Assembly: GCF_014199395.1 (NCBI RefSeq)
Contig: NZ_JACIJM010000009.1
Location: forward strand, 1-64,000
DNA length: 64,000 nucleotides
Reading direction: 5' to 3'
From: Yoonia ponticola
Lineage (GTDB): Bacteria; Pseudomonadota; Alphaproteobacteria; Rhodobacterales; Rhodobacteraceae
In this document: positions 36,086 to 45,150 of the stretch, piece after piece
How positions within the stretch are numbered: the stretch's first letter is position 1
Layout of the letters: every line of letters begins with the position of its first letter
Program-made: the position numbers and the translations under genes
Notes under the pieces: generated by a model
Told to the model about the DNA's origin: nothing
Databases searched by the model: none
The model's input: the letters and a program-made list of their open reading frames with translations, nothing else

Positions 36086-36561
36086 ACCGAATTTCGCACA
36101 TCGATCTAGATGATAGCGCGCTGCCGCCGCCAACGCCTGAAATCGAACAGGAACGCAAAGTTGCGTTGTTTGATCTGCTCGAAGACAACAGCTTTATTCC
36201 TGCTGAACGCGAAGGCCGTGCTGTGCCTGACGGGCCATATCGGTTGGCGTTGTCGATCCGTGACCGCCGTTTGGTGTTTGCCCTGACAACCGAAGAGAAA
36301 TCGGAAGTCGGCGAATTCCACCTGTCGCTTGGGCCATTTCGTCAGGTTGTAAAAGATTACTTTCAAATCTGCGAAAGCTACTTTGAGGCCGTGAAAAACC
36401 TGCCCCCAAGTCAAATCGAAACTATCGACATGGCGCGGCGCGGTATCCATAATGAAGGGGCGCGAGTCCTGCAAGAGCGGCTCGAAGGTAAGGCTGAGGT
36501 CGATATTGATACGGCACGCCGCCTGTTTACGTTAATTTGTGTTCTACATTTTGGTGGTTAA
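36082..36561 (+). CDS. UPF0262 family protein
   Basis: 159 residues, start (ATGA) overlaps the hisD stop. Matches UPF0262, a conserved alphaproteobacterial family: IEQERKVALFDLLEDNSF, then HLSLGPFRQVVKDYFQICESYFEAVK (key residues LGPFR-KDYF-CESY) and GIHNEGA. Function unknown. The phosphatase-like gene starts one base after its stop, so all three are one operon. Confidence 0.9.
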   Translation: MNRISHIDLDDSALPPPTPEIEQERKVALFDLLEDNSFIPAEREGRAVPDGPYRLALSIRDRRLVFALTTEEKSEVGEFHLSLGPFRQVVKDYFQICESYFEAVKNLPPSQIETIDMARRGIHNEGARVLQERLEGKAEVDIDTARRLFTLICVLHFGG

Positions 36562-36562
36562 G

Positions 36563-37039
36563 ATGGGTGATGGGGGCAAAATAATTCAAGATTTACCCCA
36601 ATCGGTCCTGTTCTGCTGCGATCATAATGCGGTTCGGTCGCCAATGGCCGAAGGCATCATGAAAAAACTATACGGAACAGAATGTTATATTCAGTCTGTT
36701 GGCGTTAAAAATGACTTAGAAATCGACGGATTTGCCATCGCTGTCTGTCAAGAAATCGATGTTGAACTATCGCGCCATAAATCGCGCAGCTTTGACGAGA
36801 TGGAAAACTGGGGCGATGATCTGTCGTCCTTTGACCTAGTTCTCGCATTGTCACCCGCCAGCCAGCGCCGTGCTCTTGATCTGACGCAGTTCTACCATAT
36901 CGAAGTCGAATACTGGCCGATCCTTGACCCAACCGGACTTGGCGATAATCGCGAGGCCCAATTGGTGAATTACCGTCAAGCCCGTGATCAAATTCGCGAA
37001 AGATTGATTGCGCGTTGGGGGCAGGGGATCGAAATTTAG
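36563..37039 (+). CDS. Low molecular weight protein-tyrosine phosphatase-like protein
   Basis: 158 residues from the ATG at 36563, one base after the UPF0262 stop. The phosphatase signature is CDHNAVRS with Cys19, Asn22 and Arg25 in the C-x5-R loop, and the general acid Asp is in WPILDPTG. It therefore should dephosphorylate phosphotyrosine, or arsenate in related ArsC enzymes; the usual two-Cys arsenate reductase layout is not seen. Its place between UPF0262 and infA is conserved in roseobacters as I know them. Confidence 0.85.
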   Translation: MGDGGKIIQDLPQSVLFCCDHNAVRSPMAEGIMKKLYGTECYIQSVGVKNDLEIDGFAIAVCQEIDVELSRHKSRSFDEMENWGDDLSSFDLVLALSPASQRRALDLTQFYHIEVEYWPILDPTGLGDNREAQLVNYRQARDQIRERLIARWGQGIEI

Positions 37040-37195
37040 CCGCGCCAGATCGTCTAAGTCTCAAAATCTACACATCTTTGTACCAAATTGCGCCGCTGCG
37101 AAATGTTAATGCGCCTTTGCGCTTGATATTTGCAAACAACGGGCGCATGTAGCCCATCACGGGACATAACCCCGTTTATTGATTCAGGAGAGACC

Positions 37196-37414
37196 ATGGC
37201 CAAGGAAGAACTGCTCGAATTTCCCGGCGTCGTGAAGGAACTCTTGCCGAACGCGACATTTCGGGTCGAGCTGGAAAACGGCCATGAGATCATCGCACAC
37301 ACGGCAGGCAAGATGCGCAAAAACCGCATCCGTGTTCTGGCTGGCGACAAAGTACAGGTCGAAATGACCCCGTACGATCTGACTAAAGGTCGGATCAATT
37401 ACCGCTTTAAATAG
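37196..37414 (+). CDS. infA: Translation initiation factor IF-1
   Basis: 72 residues from the ATG at 37196 after CAGGAGAG; the frame extends 22 codons upstream. [15 protein letters not shown], the S1-like OB-fold sequence [15 protein letters not shown] and [16 protein letters not shown] are standard IF-1. IF-1 binds the ribosomal A site during initiation. Confidence 0.97.
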   Translation: MAKEELLEFPGVVKELLPNATFRVELENGHEIIAHTAGKMRKNRIRVLAGDKVQVEMTPYDLTKGRINYRFK

Positions 37415-37433
37415 GGTGAAACTTGTTTCACCC
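37414..37433. repeat. Hairpin after infA
   Basis: A 9-bp perfect inverted repeat (37414-37422 with 37425-37433) begins at the last base of the infA stop codon. No T run follows, so it may stabilise the mRNA or act as a Rho-dependent end rather than as a classical terminator. Confidence 0.55.
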
Positions 37434-37499
37434 CGTGCGGAATAGCATTTTGCCGCAGGCAAAGTGTGACCGCACCCAGTTGAATGTCTGGGCGCTGTC

Positions 37500-38105
37500 A
37501 TGACGACCAAAACACCACAAAATGGTCTGCAGCTGATTTTAGGCTCTGGTTCGCCTCGGCGACTAGAGCTTTTGGCGCAGCTTGGGCTGACGCCCGCAGA
37601 TATTCGGCCCCCCGATATTGACGAAGATCCGCGCCGCGCTGAGTTGCCACGAGACTACGTGAACCGTATCGCGCGTGAAAAAGCCGAAGCGGTGGTGATT
37701 GCGGATGATGAAGTCGTGCTGTGCGCTGACACAACCGTCGCGCTTGGCCGCCGCATCATGGGCAAGCCCGAAAATGCAGCGCAGGCCGCGACGTTCTTGC
37801 ATGCAATGTCCGGCCGCCGTCACAAAGTTATCACCGCCGTTGCCGTCAAACGTGGCGACCGCGTGTGGTGCAAAGATGTCCAAACAACCGTGTCGATGAA
37901 ACGCCTCTCGAACGCCGAAGTGAACTGGTATCTCGGTACCGGCGACTGGCAAGGCAAGGCTGGCGGCTACGGCATCCAAGGCCCAGCCTCCGCCTTTATT
38001 CCATGGATCAACGGATCATTTCACGCGGTCATGGGCTTGCCATTGCCCGAAGCCACAGCCCTGCTAACCGCCGCAGGATTTCCCCTATTCGGAGAACAAC
38101 CATGA
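37500..38105 (+). CDS. maf: Maf family nucleotide pyrophosphatase
   Basis: 201 residues. Maf proteins hydrolyse non-canonical or selected nucleoside triphosphates. Family landmarks: [49 protein letters not shown] and the C-terminal [22 protein letters not shown]. The start codon is the ATG at 37500. Its stop overlaps the RNase E/G start (ATGA). Confidence 0.93.
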   Translation: MTTKTPQNGLQLILGSGSPRRLELLAQLGLTPADIRPPDIDEDPRRAELPRDYVNRIAREKAEAVVIADDEVVLCADTTVALGRRIMGKPENAAQAATFLHAMSGRRHKVITAVAVKRGDRVWCKDVQTTVSMKRLSNAEVNWYLGTGDWQGKAGGYGIQGPASAFIPWINGSFHAVMGLPLPEATALLTAAGFPLFGEQP

Positions 38106-39133
38106 ACGGCCGTACAATCATCCTCGACCATATCGGTGAACGCGAAGCTGCGGCGTACATGATCGATGGCAAACTGGATGACCTGCTGATCGACGATCTC
38201 GACGCGCCGCGCCCCGGTGCGATCTTTCGGGCGATCTGCGACCGACCGCTCAAAGGGCAAGGCGGGATGATGTTACGCTTGCCCGACGGCGAAAAGGCGT
38301 TTCTGCGCTACAGCAAAGGTCTGCGCCCCGGCCAGCCGATGCTTGTGCAAGTCACCGGTTATGCGGAAGGCGGCAAAGCCGTCCCCGTCACCGACCGCGT
38401 GCTGTTCAAGAGCCGCTATGTCATTGTGACGCCTGGTAAACCCGGCATCAATGTCTCGCGTCAAATCGAAGATGAACAGCGCGATCGCCTGCTGGAGCTT
38501 GCACATTCCGCCCACGATACAGAGCATGGTTTGATCATCCGCTCATGCTGCGCCGCCGCAGACGTGGCCGAGATTATTGAAGACATTGAAGCGATGAACA
38601 CCCTCGCTGACGCGATCATGTCCGAAGGCGAAGGCACAGAGCCAGAGGCGCTGACCGAAGGCGACGGCCCGCACACCATTGCATGGCGCGAATGGACGGG
38701 CAGGGCTGACGTCGTGACCGATGCGAACGGCTTTGAAAACCTCGGTGTACTCGACCAAATCGAAAACCTTTCTGATCCCAAGGTGCTGATCGGCGAAGGC
38801 AGCATGTTTGTAGAACCTACGCGTGCTTTGGTCGCGGTGGACGTGAACACCGGCGGCGACACATCACCCGCAGCAGCCCTCAAAGCGAATCTTGCATCCT
38901 GCCGCGCGCTGCCGCGTGCCTTGCGCCTGCGCGGGCTTGGCGGGCAGATCACAGTCGATTTCGCACCGATGTCCAAGGCACACCGCAAACAAGTCGAACA
39001 GACGCTGCGCGCGGCGCTTAAGGCGGACCCAATCGAGACCTCGATGGTCGGTTGGACGCAAATGGGCTTGTTCGAGCTACAGCGCAAACGCGAGCGGCTC
39101 ACGCTCACACGGACACTACCGGAGGGCCTATGA
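38102..39133 (+). CDS. Ribonuclease E/G family protein (short form)
   Basis: 343 residues, start overlapping the maf stop by four bases. RNase E/G cleaves single-stranded AU-rich RNA in mRNA turnover and rRNA processing. The catalytic DNase-like segment has [12 protein letters not shown] and [11 protein letters not shown], each carrying an Asp of the magnesium site. It is much shorter than E. coli RNase G (489 residues): the Zn-link and the C-terminal small domain are absent or minimal. This short form next to maf and yacG is standard in Rhodobacterales as I know it. Confidence 0.88.
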   Translation: MNGRTIILDHIGEREAAAYMIDGKLDDLLIDDLDAPRPGAIFRAICDRPLKGQGGMMLRLPDGEKAFLRYSKGLRPGQPMLVQVTGYAEGGKAVPVTDRVLFKSRYVIVTPGKPGINVSRQIEDEQRDRLLELAHSAHDTEHGLIIRSCCAAADVAEIIEDIEAMNTLADAIMSEGEGTEPEALTEGDGPHTIAWREWTGRADVVTDANGFENLGVLDQIENLSDPKVLIGEGSMFVEPTRALVAVDVNTGGDTSPAAALKANLASCRALPRALRLRGLGGQITVDFAPMSKAHRKQVEQTLRAALKADPIETSMVGWTQMGLFELQRKRERLTLTRTLPEGL

Positions 39134-39134
39134 C

Positions 39135-39329
39135 ATGGCCTGCCCAATCTGTGACGCACCCACCGACGCAAAGTTCCGCCCATTCTGTTCCAAGCGCTGC
39201 GCTGACGTGGATTTGGCAAAATGGCTGACAGGCAGCTACGCGATCCCGTCGCAAGACGAAGACGACGTAGAAAACCTCGCTGAAGCCCTTGATGATGCAA
39301 TAAAAAACGATCCTGACCGCCTGCATTGA
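39135..39329 (+). CDS. yacG: DNA gyrase inhibitor YacG
   Basis: 64 residues, one base after the RNase gene stop. The zinc-binding pattern CPIC...FCSKRC (Cys3, Cys6, Cys18, Cys22) is the YacG zinc finger; the segment DLAKWLTGSYAIP follows. In E. coli YacG binds GyrB and inhibits gyrase. A short acidic C-terminus completes it. It closes the maf operon. Confidence 0.93.
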   Translation: MACPICDAPTDAKFRPFCSKRCADVDLAKWLTGSYAIPSQDEDDVENLAEALDDAIKNDPDRLH

Positions 39330-39407
39330 AATTCTTTGCAAAAGGCACTGGACACCCCTGCGCGTTCCGCCTAAAACGCGCCTACCCGATGACGATGTCA
39401 TCCCGGT

Positions 39408-39482
39408 GCCCGGGTAGCTCAGGGGTAGAGCAGTGGATTGAAAATCCTCGTGTCGGTGGTTCGATTCCGCCCCTGGGCACCA
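39408..39482 (+). tRNA. tRNA-Phe (anticodon GAA)
   Basis: Acceptor GCCCGGG pairs with CCTGGGC, discriminator A and an encoded CCA follow. The anticodon stem GGATTGAAAATCC carries GAA. D- and T-arm (GGTTCGATTCC) are intact. Confidence 0.96.
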
Positions 39483-39558
39483 TTTTTGCGCATTTATATT
39501 TGCGTTTTATTTTTATTATCAAAGACTTAGTGTTCGATCTGCGTTAGGTATCTACGAT

Positions 39559-39592
39559 TTGCTACAGTTTCTGCTACAGTTTTTGCTACAGC
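39559..39592. repeat. Three tandem GCTACAG repeats downstream of tRNA-Phe
   Basis: TTGCTACAGTTT, CTGCTACAGTTT and TTGCTACAGCTT are about 12-bp units in tandem. On the minus strand they read as AVAKTVAETVAN, with a stop after twelve more residues; this looks like the end of a phage-type integrase of the kind that inserts at tRNA genes. No integrase body is present upstream in frame. Confidence 0.5.
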
Positions 39593-40001
39593 TTTCAACT
39601 TAGCAGCTTTGGGAAATTAACCTTATAATGTGCTTCAGATGTTGAGATAGTCCAAGAAGGGGACGCAGGGCGTGCGCTGCTTGGAGAGTTTTCGAAGCTA
39701 TGAGGCCCTCCCCGCTCATCATGTATCACAAATATGCTGGAGTGTGCTATTTCGCTTGGAAATTTGTGTTCTGTATCAGAGCTGGCACTGTGGTCGACGA
39801 TTTGGGATTGCTGGAGGAAGGCTTGGCCAGAGCAGTCTTACCCGATACTGTGGCCCGCTTGGGCCTCATGTACGATTTTGAGCGGATCTGGTATCGTGAG
39901 ATTTACAACGTTTGAGCTTCTATACTTAAGCGCTCCATCCAAGCATGCCGATCAACACCGCTATGACACAATCCCCCTTGCAACACTGGGCGTGTTTCTG
40001 T

Positions 40002-40034
40002 TTACGCAGCCTGATCGCACTCTTACGCAGCCTG
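40002..40034. promoter_or_regulatory. 12-bp direct repeat in the metN leader
   Basis: TTACGCAGCCTG occurs at 40002-40013 and 40023-40034, 21 bases apart and ending 8 bases before the metN ATG. This is the most repeated piece of the leader. It may be an operator or leader-RNA element controlling the methionine importer; no riboswitch consensus could be recognised by eye. Confidence 0.35.
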
Positions 40035-40042
40035 GACCGAAC

Positions 40043-41104
40043 ATGACTGAAAACAAGACCCGAGGCGCTTCGATTGCTTTTGACACCGTGGGGAAGTCTT
40101 TTAACAAAGCGGGCGGGGTGTCGTTCAATGCGCTTGATAATGTGTCGCTTTCCGTAGCACCCGGTTCGATCACTGGTATCATCGGGCGGTCAGGCGCGGG
40201 GAAGTCGACCTTGCTGCGCATGGTGAATGGCTTGGAACGACCGACGTCTGGTCGGGTACTGGTGGCTGGACAAGAGGTCAGCACGGCCAAGGGCGCCCAA
40301 CTGCGCGCGATCCGGCGTGATGTGGGTATGATTTTCCAACACTTTAACCTTTTGTCCACACGCACCGTGGCAGGCAACATTGCTCTGCCGTTGGAAATCG
40401 CTGGCGTGAAGGCCCCGCAGATCAAAACGCGCGTTGCCGACTTGATCGACCGTGTCGGATTGACCGACCATGCGGGGCGGTATCCGGCCGAGCTTTCGGG
40501 AGGGCAAAAACAGCGGATCGGCATTGCCCGTGCGTTGGCCACGGAACCCAAGGTGCTGTTGTCAGACGAGGCGACATCGGCGCTGGACCCTGAGACCACG
40601 CAGACGGTGCTTGCGCTGTTGAAGGACATCAATCGTGATCTGGGCTTAACGATTTTACTTATCACCCATGAGATGGCCGTGGTGCGCGATATCGCGAGCC
40701 ATGTCGCGGTGATCGAGGCGGGGCGTATTGTCGAGCACGGTGCGACCTACGACATCTTTACCGCGCCGCAACACGCAACGACCCGTTCTTTCTTGTCGGG
40801 TGTCACGGGCGTGACGCTACCGGCATTTGTACGCGACCGGTTGGTGCAAAACGCCCCCGCGCATGGCGGCGAAGAAGTGGTGCGCGTGACATTCACAGGC
40901 ACCCATGCAACCGATCCGATGCTGGCCCGTTTGACCAAGGATATGGGTATTCCGGTCAATATCCTTGCAGGCGCGATTGAGGAAATCGGGACCCACCCTT
41001 ACGGCAATCTGCTGATCTCTTTACCGGTGTTGCAAGCAGCGCAAGCGCGCGCATTTCTGGAAAACCACGGACTAACGACGGAGATGCTTGGTTATGTCGG
41101 CTAA
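40043..41104 (+). CDS. metN: Methionine ABC transporter ATP-binding protein MetN
   Basis: 353 residues from the ATG at 40043; an open frame of 103 codons lies upstream but shows no family character. The ABC domain has Walker A GRSGAGKS (48-55), signature LSGGQKQRIGIARAL, Walker B VLLSDEATSALD and the H-loop ITHEMAVV. The C-terminal NIL-type domain (about 270-350, with ILAGAIEEIGTHPYGNLLISLP) senses methionine. It powers import of methionine with MetI and MetQ and overlaps metI by 11 bases. Confidence 0.95.
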   Translation: MTENKTRGASIAFDTVGKSFNKAGGVSFNALDNVSLSVAPGSITGIIGRSGAGKSTLLRMVNGLERPTSGRVLVAGQEVSTAKGAQLRAIRRDVGMIFQHFNLLSTRTVAGNIALPLEIAGVKAPQIKTRVADLIDRVGLTDHAGRYPAELSGGQKQRIGIARALATEPKVLLSDEATSALDPETTQTVLALLKDINRDLGLTILLITHEMAVVRDIASHVAVIEAGRIVEHGATYDIFTAPQHATTRSFLSGVTGVTLPAFVRDRLVQNAPAHGGEEVVRVTFTGTHATDPMLARLTKDMGIPVNILAGAIEEIGTHPYGNLLISLPVLQAAQARAFLENHGLTTEMLGYVG

Positions 41105-41768
41105 TCTCATCAATCTACTGCTCGAAGCAACAGGGCAGACGCTATATATGGTTGCGATCTCGGCGTTGTTTGGCACGCTTTTGGGGCTGCCGCTGGGCCT
41201 GTTCCTTGCGACGTCGCAGCGTGGCGAGTTGGTGTCGATGCCGTGGGTGAACAAGATCCTCGGGCTTGTGGTGAATGCGACCCGTTCTGTGCCGTTCATC
41301 ATTCTGGTTGTGGCGATCATTCCCTTTACCCGCATGGTGGCAGGGACGTCGATCGGGACCACCGCTGCGATTGTGCCACTGACCATCGCCACCGTGCCAT
41401 TCATTGCGCGACTTGTCGAAAACGCGATCCGCGAAGTCGACGCAGGCCTGATCGAAGCCGCCCGTGCGATGGGGGCTACGCCCGTGCAGATCATCACAAA
41501 GGTTCTGCTACGTGAAGCGTTGCCCAGCATCATCTTGGGTCTCACGCTCGCTATCGTTAGCCTGATCGGCTATTCCGCGATGGTCGGTGCCGTGGGCGGC
41601 GAGGGGCTGGGTGATCTGGGTATCCGCTATGGCTACCAGCGCTTCATGCCCGATGTTATGGCCATCGTCGTGGTGATCCTGATCGTCTTGGTTCAGCTTG
41701 TGCAATCCATCGGTGAACGTATCGCCGCCGCCGTGGACAAACGCGCCACGAAAAGTGGCGGGCAATAA
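41094..41768 (+). CDS. metI: Methionine ABC transporter permease MetI
   Basis: 224 residues, start ATG at 41094 inside the last codons of metN (11-base overlap). Five membrane helices are expected, and the EAA-type loop EAARAMGATPVQIITKVLLREALP lies near 122-146. The family is a homodimer with MetN. It is followed by metQ after 43 bases. Confidence 0.95.
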   Translation: MSANLINLLLEATGQTLYMVAISALFGTLLGLPLGLFLATSQRGELVSMPWVNKILGLVVNATRSVPFIILVVAIIPFTRMVAGTSIGTTAAIVPLTIATVPFIARLVENAIREVDAGLIEAARAMGATPVQIITKVLLREALPSIILGLTLAIVSLIGYSAMVGAVGGEGLGDLGIRYGYQRFMPDVMAIVVVILIVLVQLVQSIGERIAAAVDKRATKSGGQ

Positions 41769-41811
41769 GCCACGCCCTATATATCTACTCTTACAGCTCA
41801 CGGAGAATACA

Positions 41812-42588
41812 ATGCTACGTCTCACAACACTTACATCTGTCATCGCGCTCATGGCATCCAGTCTGGCCGCCGAAGCCATAAAAGTCGGGGTGTCTCCAGG
41901 TGAACACGCCGAGATCATGGAAGAGGTCGCACGCGTGGCCGAGCCTATGGGCCTTGAAATTGATGTGGTGGAATTCTCCGACTACGTCGTGCCGAACCAA
42001 GCCTTGGCGGACGGCGACATTCAGGCGAATTCTTTCCAGCACGTGCCGTATCTTGAGGCACAGATGCAGGACCGTGGCTTTGCGCTGAGTGTTGTTGGCA
42101 ACACGATCACGACACCGATGGGTATTTATTCAGACAAGGTCAGCGACATCGCAGAGCTTGAGGAAGGTACGACCTTTGGCATCCCCAACGATCCGACCAA
42201 CGGCGGCCGCGCATTGCTGGTGTTGCAAGAACTCGGCATGATCAAAGTTGATCCCGCAGCGGGCCTCACACCGACCATGCTCGACATCACAGAGAACCCC
42301 AAGGACCTGTCGTTCAAAGAACTCGACGCGGCGCAATTGCCCCGCTCTCTGGCCGATTTGACCGCAGCGCTGATCAACACAAACTACGCAATCGCGTCGG
42401 GCCTGAACCCGAAGGAAGATTCCATCGCAATGGAAAGCGCGGAAAACCCTTATGTGAACGTGATCGTCGTGCGCGAAGGCGATGAAGGGGCGGCGTGGGT
42501 CGAAACACTGCTCAACGCCTACCACTCTGACGAGATCAAAACATTCATCGACGAGAGCTACCAAGGCACCGTAATCACTTCCTGGTAA
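41812..42588 (+). CDS. metQ: Methionine ABC transporter substrate-binding protein MetQ
   Basis: 258 residues with a signal peptide ending near AAEA. The family pattern IKVGVSPGEHAEIME and GDIQANSFQHVPYLEAQ is clear, with the later NPKDLSFKELDAAQLPRSL. The usual lipobox Cys is not present at the signal cleavage site, so it is probably soluble in the periplasm rather than a lipoprotein. It completes metNIQ. Confidence 0.93.
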   Translation: MLRLTTLTSVIALMASSLAAEAIKVGVSPGEHAEIMEEVARVAEPMGLEIDVVEFSDYVVPNQALADGDIQANSFQHVPYLEAQMQDRGFALSVVGNTITTPMGIYSDKVSDIAELEEGTTFGIPNDPTNGGRALLVLQELGMIKVDPAAGLTPTMLDITENPKDLSFKELDAAQLPRSLADLTAALINTNYAIASGLNPKEDSIAMESAENPYVNVIVVREGDEGAAWVETLLNAYHSDEIKTFIDESYQGTVITSW

Positions 42589-42711
42589 ATTAGCAGCCTT
42601 ACTGTGAAGTGGTCCTGCAAATTTGGGCAGCGTGCTAAGATGTATCCAACCTTGAAGACAGGATACAGAAATGACGAAGAGTGAGCTGCTGCTGGTTTCG
42701 TGGACGGCAAC

Positions 42712-43092
42712 TTAAGCTTTCATCGCTCTCTCCTCGTATTGCATAGGGCTTAGATATCCTATGGTCGAGTGACGACGTGTCGGATTGTAGAAACGCTCGA
42801 TGTAATCGAACACATCCGCACGGGCTTGATCACGGGTCCGGTAGACTTTGCGCTTCACACGTTCGATTTTGAGCGATGAGAAGAAGCTTTCCACTGCAGC
42901 GTTGTCCCAGACATTGCCCGACCGGCTCATTGAGCAGGTGACGCCATTGTCCGCCATTAGCCTCTGGAACGGTTCACTGGTATATTGGCTACCCTGATCC
43001 GAGTGATGCAGCAGTTCCTTTGGTCGCCCTCTGCGCCAGATCGCCATCATCAGGGCATCAGTAACCATCTGCCCTGTCATGGCATCTTTCAT
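42712..43092 (-). pseudogene. IS3-type OrfB transposase, C-terminal fragment
   Basis: 126 residues remain of the rve/DDE integrase core. Visible catalytic motifs are HHSDQGSQYTS (second Asp) and the AAVESFFSSLKIE segment with the final Glu; NPTRRHSTIGYLSPMQYEE is the family's standard end. The frame breaks at about base 43099, where the upstream side should read ...VGW; the first third, including the first catalytic Asp, is missing. It must be inactive. Confidence 0.85.
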
Positions 43093-43109
43093 CGACCAAG
43101 CCCGGAATT

Positions 43110-43415
43110 ATGAACACGGACCAAGGATCGCAATTTACAGGTGCGGCTTGGATCACGGCTCTAACTGAGGCCAATGTCAAAATATCCATGGATGGTCGAG
43201 GTCGTTATCTCGACAACATCTTCATCGAACGGCTGTGGCGGTCACTCAAACAGGAGGCCGTTTATCTGCACGAATTGCAGGACGGGTTCCAAGCCAAACG
43301 CGTGATCAACGACTGGATCGGGTTCTACAACTCCGAGGGGCCACACACAGCCCTCGACAAGCGATCACACGACGATGCATTCTTCGGCACAGAACGTAAC
43401 CAAAAGGCGGCATAA
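43110..43415 (+). pseudogene. IS3-type transposase, C-terminal fragment (second element)
   Basis: 101 residues remain, starting at MNTDQGSQFTG and ending FFGTERNQKAA, with FIERLWRSLKQEAVYLHE (Glu of DDE) and the FYNSEGPHTALD signature. The upstream half is absent: the boundary with the other IS fragment is near base 43100, where KPG-I-M-N-T-D begins. It ends 51 bases before the right inverted repeat. It cannot be functional. Confidence 0.85.
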
Positions 43416-43476
43416 CACCAACCCGATTACATCTTAGCTAAGCCGTAAAACTGTCCTAAATAGTGGGACCACTTCA

Positions 43477-43826
43477 CTTGCTGAACGCAAAAAGTATCAA
43501 AAAAACTCGAACTTCTGACTTATCACGAAATTTACGTGCTCAATAACAACCCTAGGTTCGAGTATCTAAACTGCCACCTCGACACAGGTTTGTTGCCCTA
43601 TTTCACCAACACGGTGACACCGCAGTAAAATCTACGCCTCGTCCAATTCCCTGCAATCGTTGTGACAACAGTGTCGTTTGACCTCTTACGCGCTTTTACC
43701 ACGTCCAAAATCAACAGCTTGCCGGACGCGCCTATATTTGCAACGATCGCGCGCCTGCTGACCATAAGCTTCGCGCGACGCATGGCTGCGACCTTCAATC
43801 GTAGCGAATAGAAGATAGAGAAAACA
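43477..43826. other. Intergenic region after the IS remnant
   Basis: 350 bases, without a supported gene. A short minus-strand frame in this stretch has no family resemblance. The GST gene promoter is expected in the last 150 bases. Confidence 0.45.
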
Positions 43827-44447
43827 ATGATTAAAGTGCTCGGACGCAATAATTCCGTCAATGTGCAAAAGGTAATGTGGTGCGCCGCAGAGCTTGGCGT
43901 TGCTGTCGAACGGGTGGACATCGGGGGCGCATTTGGCGGAAATCATACGGACGAATTCACCGCGATGAACCCGAACCGCAGCATTCCCGTTCTGATCGAC
44001 GGCGACTTTGTGCTTTGGGAATCCAATGCGATTGTGCGGTATCTTTGCGCCGAATATGGCCACGATTATTGGAATTTGCAGTCAACACAAGAGGCGGGAT
44101 TGGCCGAGCAGTGGATGGATTGGTATCTGACCACGCTGCATCCGCCGATGCGGGCACTTTTTTGGCAACTCATTCGCACAGCCCCCGCAGCGCGCGAACA
44201 GGACATTATAAACAAAGCAATTTTGGACGGTGCAAAGCTTTGGGAAATACTCGACCATCACCTCGCAACCCGCGATTTCATTTTGGGCGATCAGGTGAGC
44301 ATGGCCGATATCCCGCTAGGCTGTGCCGCGTATCGCTGGCACGCGATGGATTTCAAACGGCCTGATTTACCTCATCTAAAAGCATGGTGGGACAGATTAG
44401 TCGACCGACCTGCATACCGCGAACACGTGATGATCCCGCTGACTTGA
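43827..44447 (+). CDS. Glutathione S-transferase family protein
   Basis: 206 residues. The N-terminal thioredoxin-like domain (about 1-80) has NSVNVQKVMWCAAELG, the cis-Pro element RSIPVLIDGD and WESNAIVRYL with the conserved Glu-Ser pair that binds glutathione. The C-terminal helical domain follows with MADIPLGCAAYRWHA. Substrate cannot be told. It is a single gene, with no clear partners. Confidence 0.9.
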   Translation: MIKVLGRNNSVNVQKVMWCAAELGVAVERVDIGGAFGGNHTDEFTAMNPNRSIPVLIDGDFVLWESNAIVRYLCAEYGHDYWNLQSTQEAGLAEQWMDWYLTTLHPPMRALFWQLIRTAPAAREQDIINKAILDGAKLWEILDHHLATRDFILGDQVSMADIPLGCAAYRWHAMDFKRPDLPHLKAWWDRLVDRPAYREHVMIPLT

Positions 44448-44709
44448 ACGACTTGATCCCATCGTGAGCTATTTCGAAGAAAGTCCGCGGCCGTTCACCT
44501 AATCTTCGTATTAAACCGACCAATTTCGCGCACATTTTCCTCTTTGCGAGGTGAATGATCCGAATGACGAAGGCTGAGGACAAAAAGGTACAGAGGCAAG
44601 CGCGGGCTTCGCCTGCCACAGGTACAACGCGCCCCAAACGTCATTTGTAGCTGATGAACGCGTCGGTATGTCACCAGCTACAAATTCAATTACGTTTTGA
44701 ATATGCGAT

Positions 44710-45150
44710 TTATCGCGTGGTCACCCGGCATTCCACGGTGTTGCCAAGGTAGTTTGTCAGTAATGCTTCATTGCCGTTTAGCCAAATCTCGTACTCGCCG
44801 TTGCTATACTTTTCGCCGTTCGCGGACCTGACGCGGCCCAGTGTTTGCGAGCCGCCAAAGTTTGTTCTAATCGAGTCTCGATCAGCGTTCGGATAGCGCA
44901 CAGTGTACGGATCAGAATAGGGGCATCTGATATTGAACGAGTTTGGCTGGTCTGATCGCCAATCGGATGACCCACGATAATCACCTGAGCCACGATAGTT
45001 GTTCGAGCCGTCGGTTATGATGATCTGCGGGGACGATCCGCGGCTCCAGTTCTCGCGTTCAGATACTGGAATTTCGTCGGTAATGACTGGCCCATCACAC
45101 CCCGCTACAAGGAGCGAAAGAGCGAATAGAGGGATTAGTGTGGCTTTCAT
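44710..45150 (-). CDS. Lipoprotein resembling MliC/PliC lysozyme inhibitors
   Basis: 146 residues. Lipobox LVAGC with Cys18. After a Ser/Gly/Arg/Asp-rich linker (about 38-70), the C-terminal domain has two Cys (76 and 141) and the segment VRSANGEKYS (107-116), which resembles the MliC-type S-G/N-x-x-Y-S loop that enters the c-type lysozyme active site, followed by EIWLNGNEALL. This would fit an anchored lysozyme inhibitor that protects the peptidoglycan of the cell. The linker is unusually hydrophilic. The family call is by motif look; other beta-barrel lipoproteins are possible. Confidence 0.55.
   Translation of the reverse strand: MKATLIPLFALSLLVAGCDGPVITDEIPVSERENWSRGSSPQIIITDGSNNYRGSGDYRGSSDWRSDQPNSFNIRCPYSDPYTVRYPNADRDSIRTNFGGSQTLGRVRSANGEKYSNGEYEIWLNGNEALLTNYLGNTVECRVTTR

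Larger units (their letters stand above)
39483..40042. other. Long intergenic region between tRNA-Phe and metN
   Basis: 560 bases. Just after the tRNA come three near-identical TGCTACAG(T/C)TTT-type units (about 39559-39592), see the repeat entry. Otherwise only short frames without family resemblance are seen. The metN promoter and leader should be in the last 150 bases, which include a 12-bp direct repeat. Confidence 0.5.
42605..43476. mobile_element. Remnant of IS3-type element with another IS fragment inside
   Basis: Perfect 11-bp ends TGAAGTGGTCC at 42605-42615 and GGACCACTTCA at 43466-43476 face each other, and the similarity continues imperfectly for about 26 bases inward. The 872-bp span is shorter than a full IS3-type element (about 1.2-1.5 kb). 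The plus-strand transposase piece (43110-43415) belongs to the outer element, and the minus-strand piece (42712-43092) to a second one. Neither has an intact gene. Confidence 0.8.

Noticed and set aside
39734..40042. 103-codon N-terminal extension of metN
   Set aside because: The extension has no ABC-type character, many Trp and Cys, and the ATG at 40043 begins the family sequence.
40002..40042. SAM riboswitch ahead of metN
   Set aside because: Looked for SAM-II or related core elements in the leader but found only the direct repeat; not enough for a riboswitch call.
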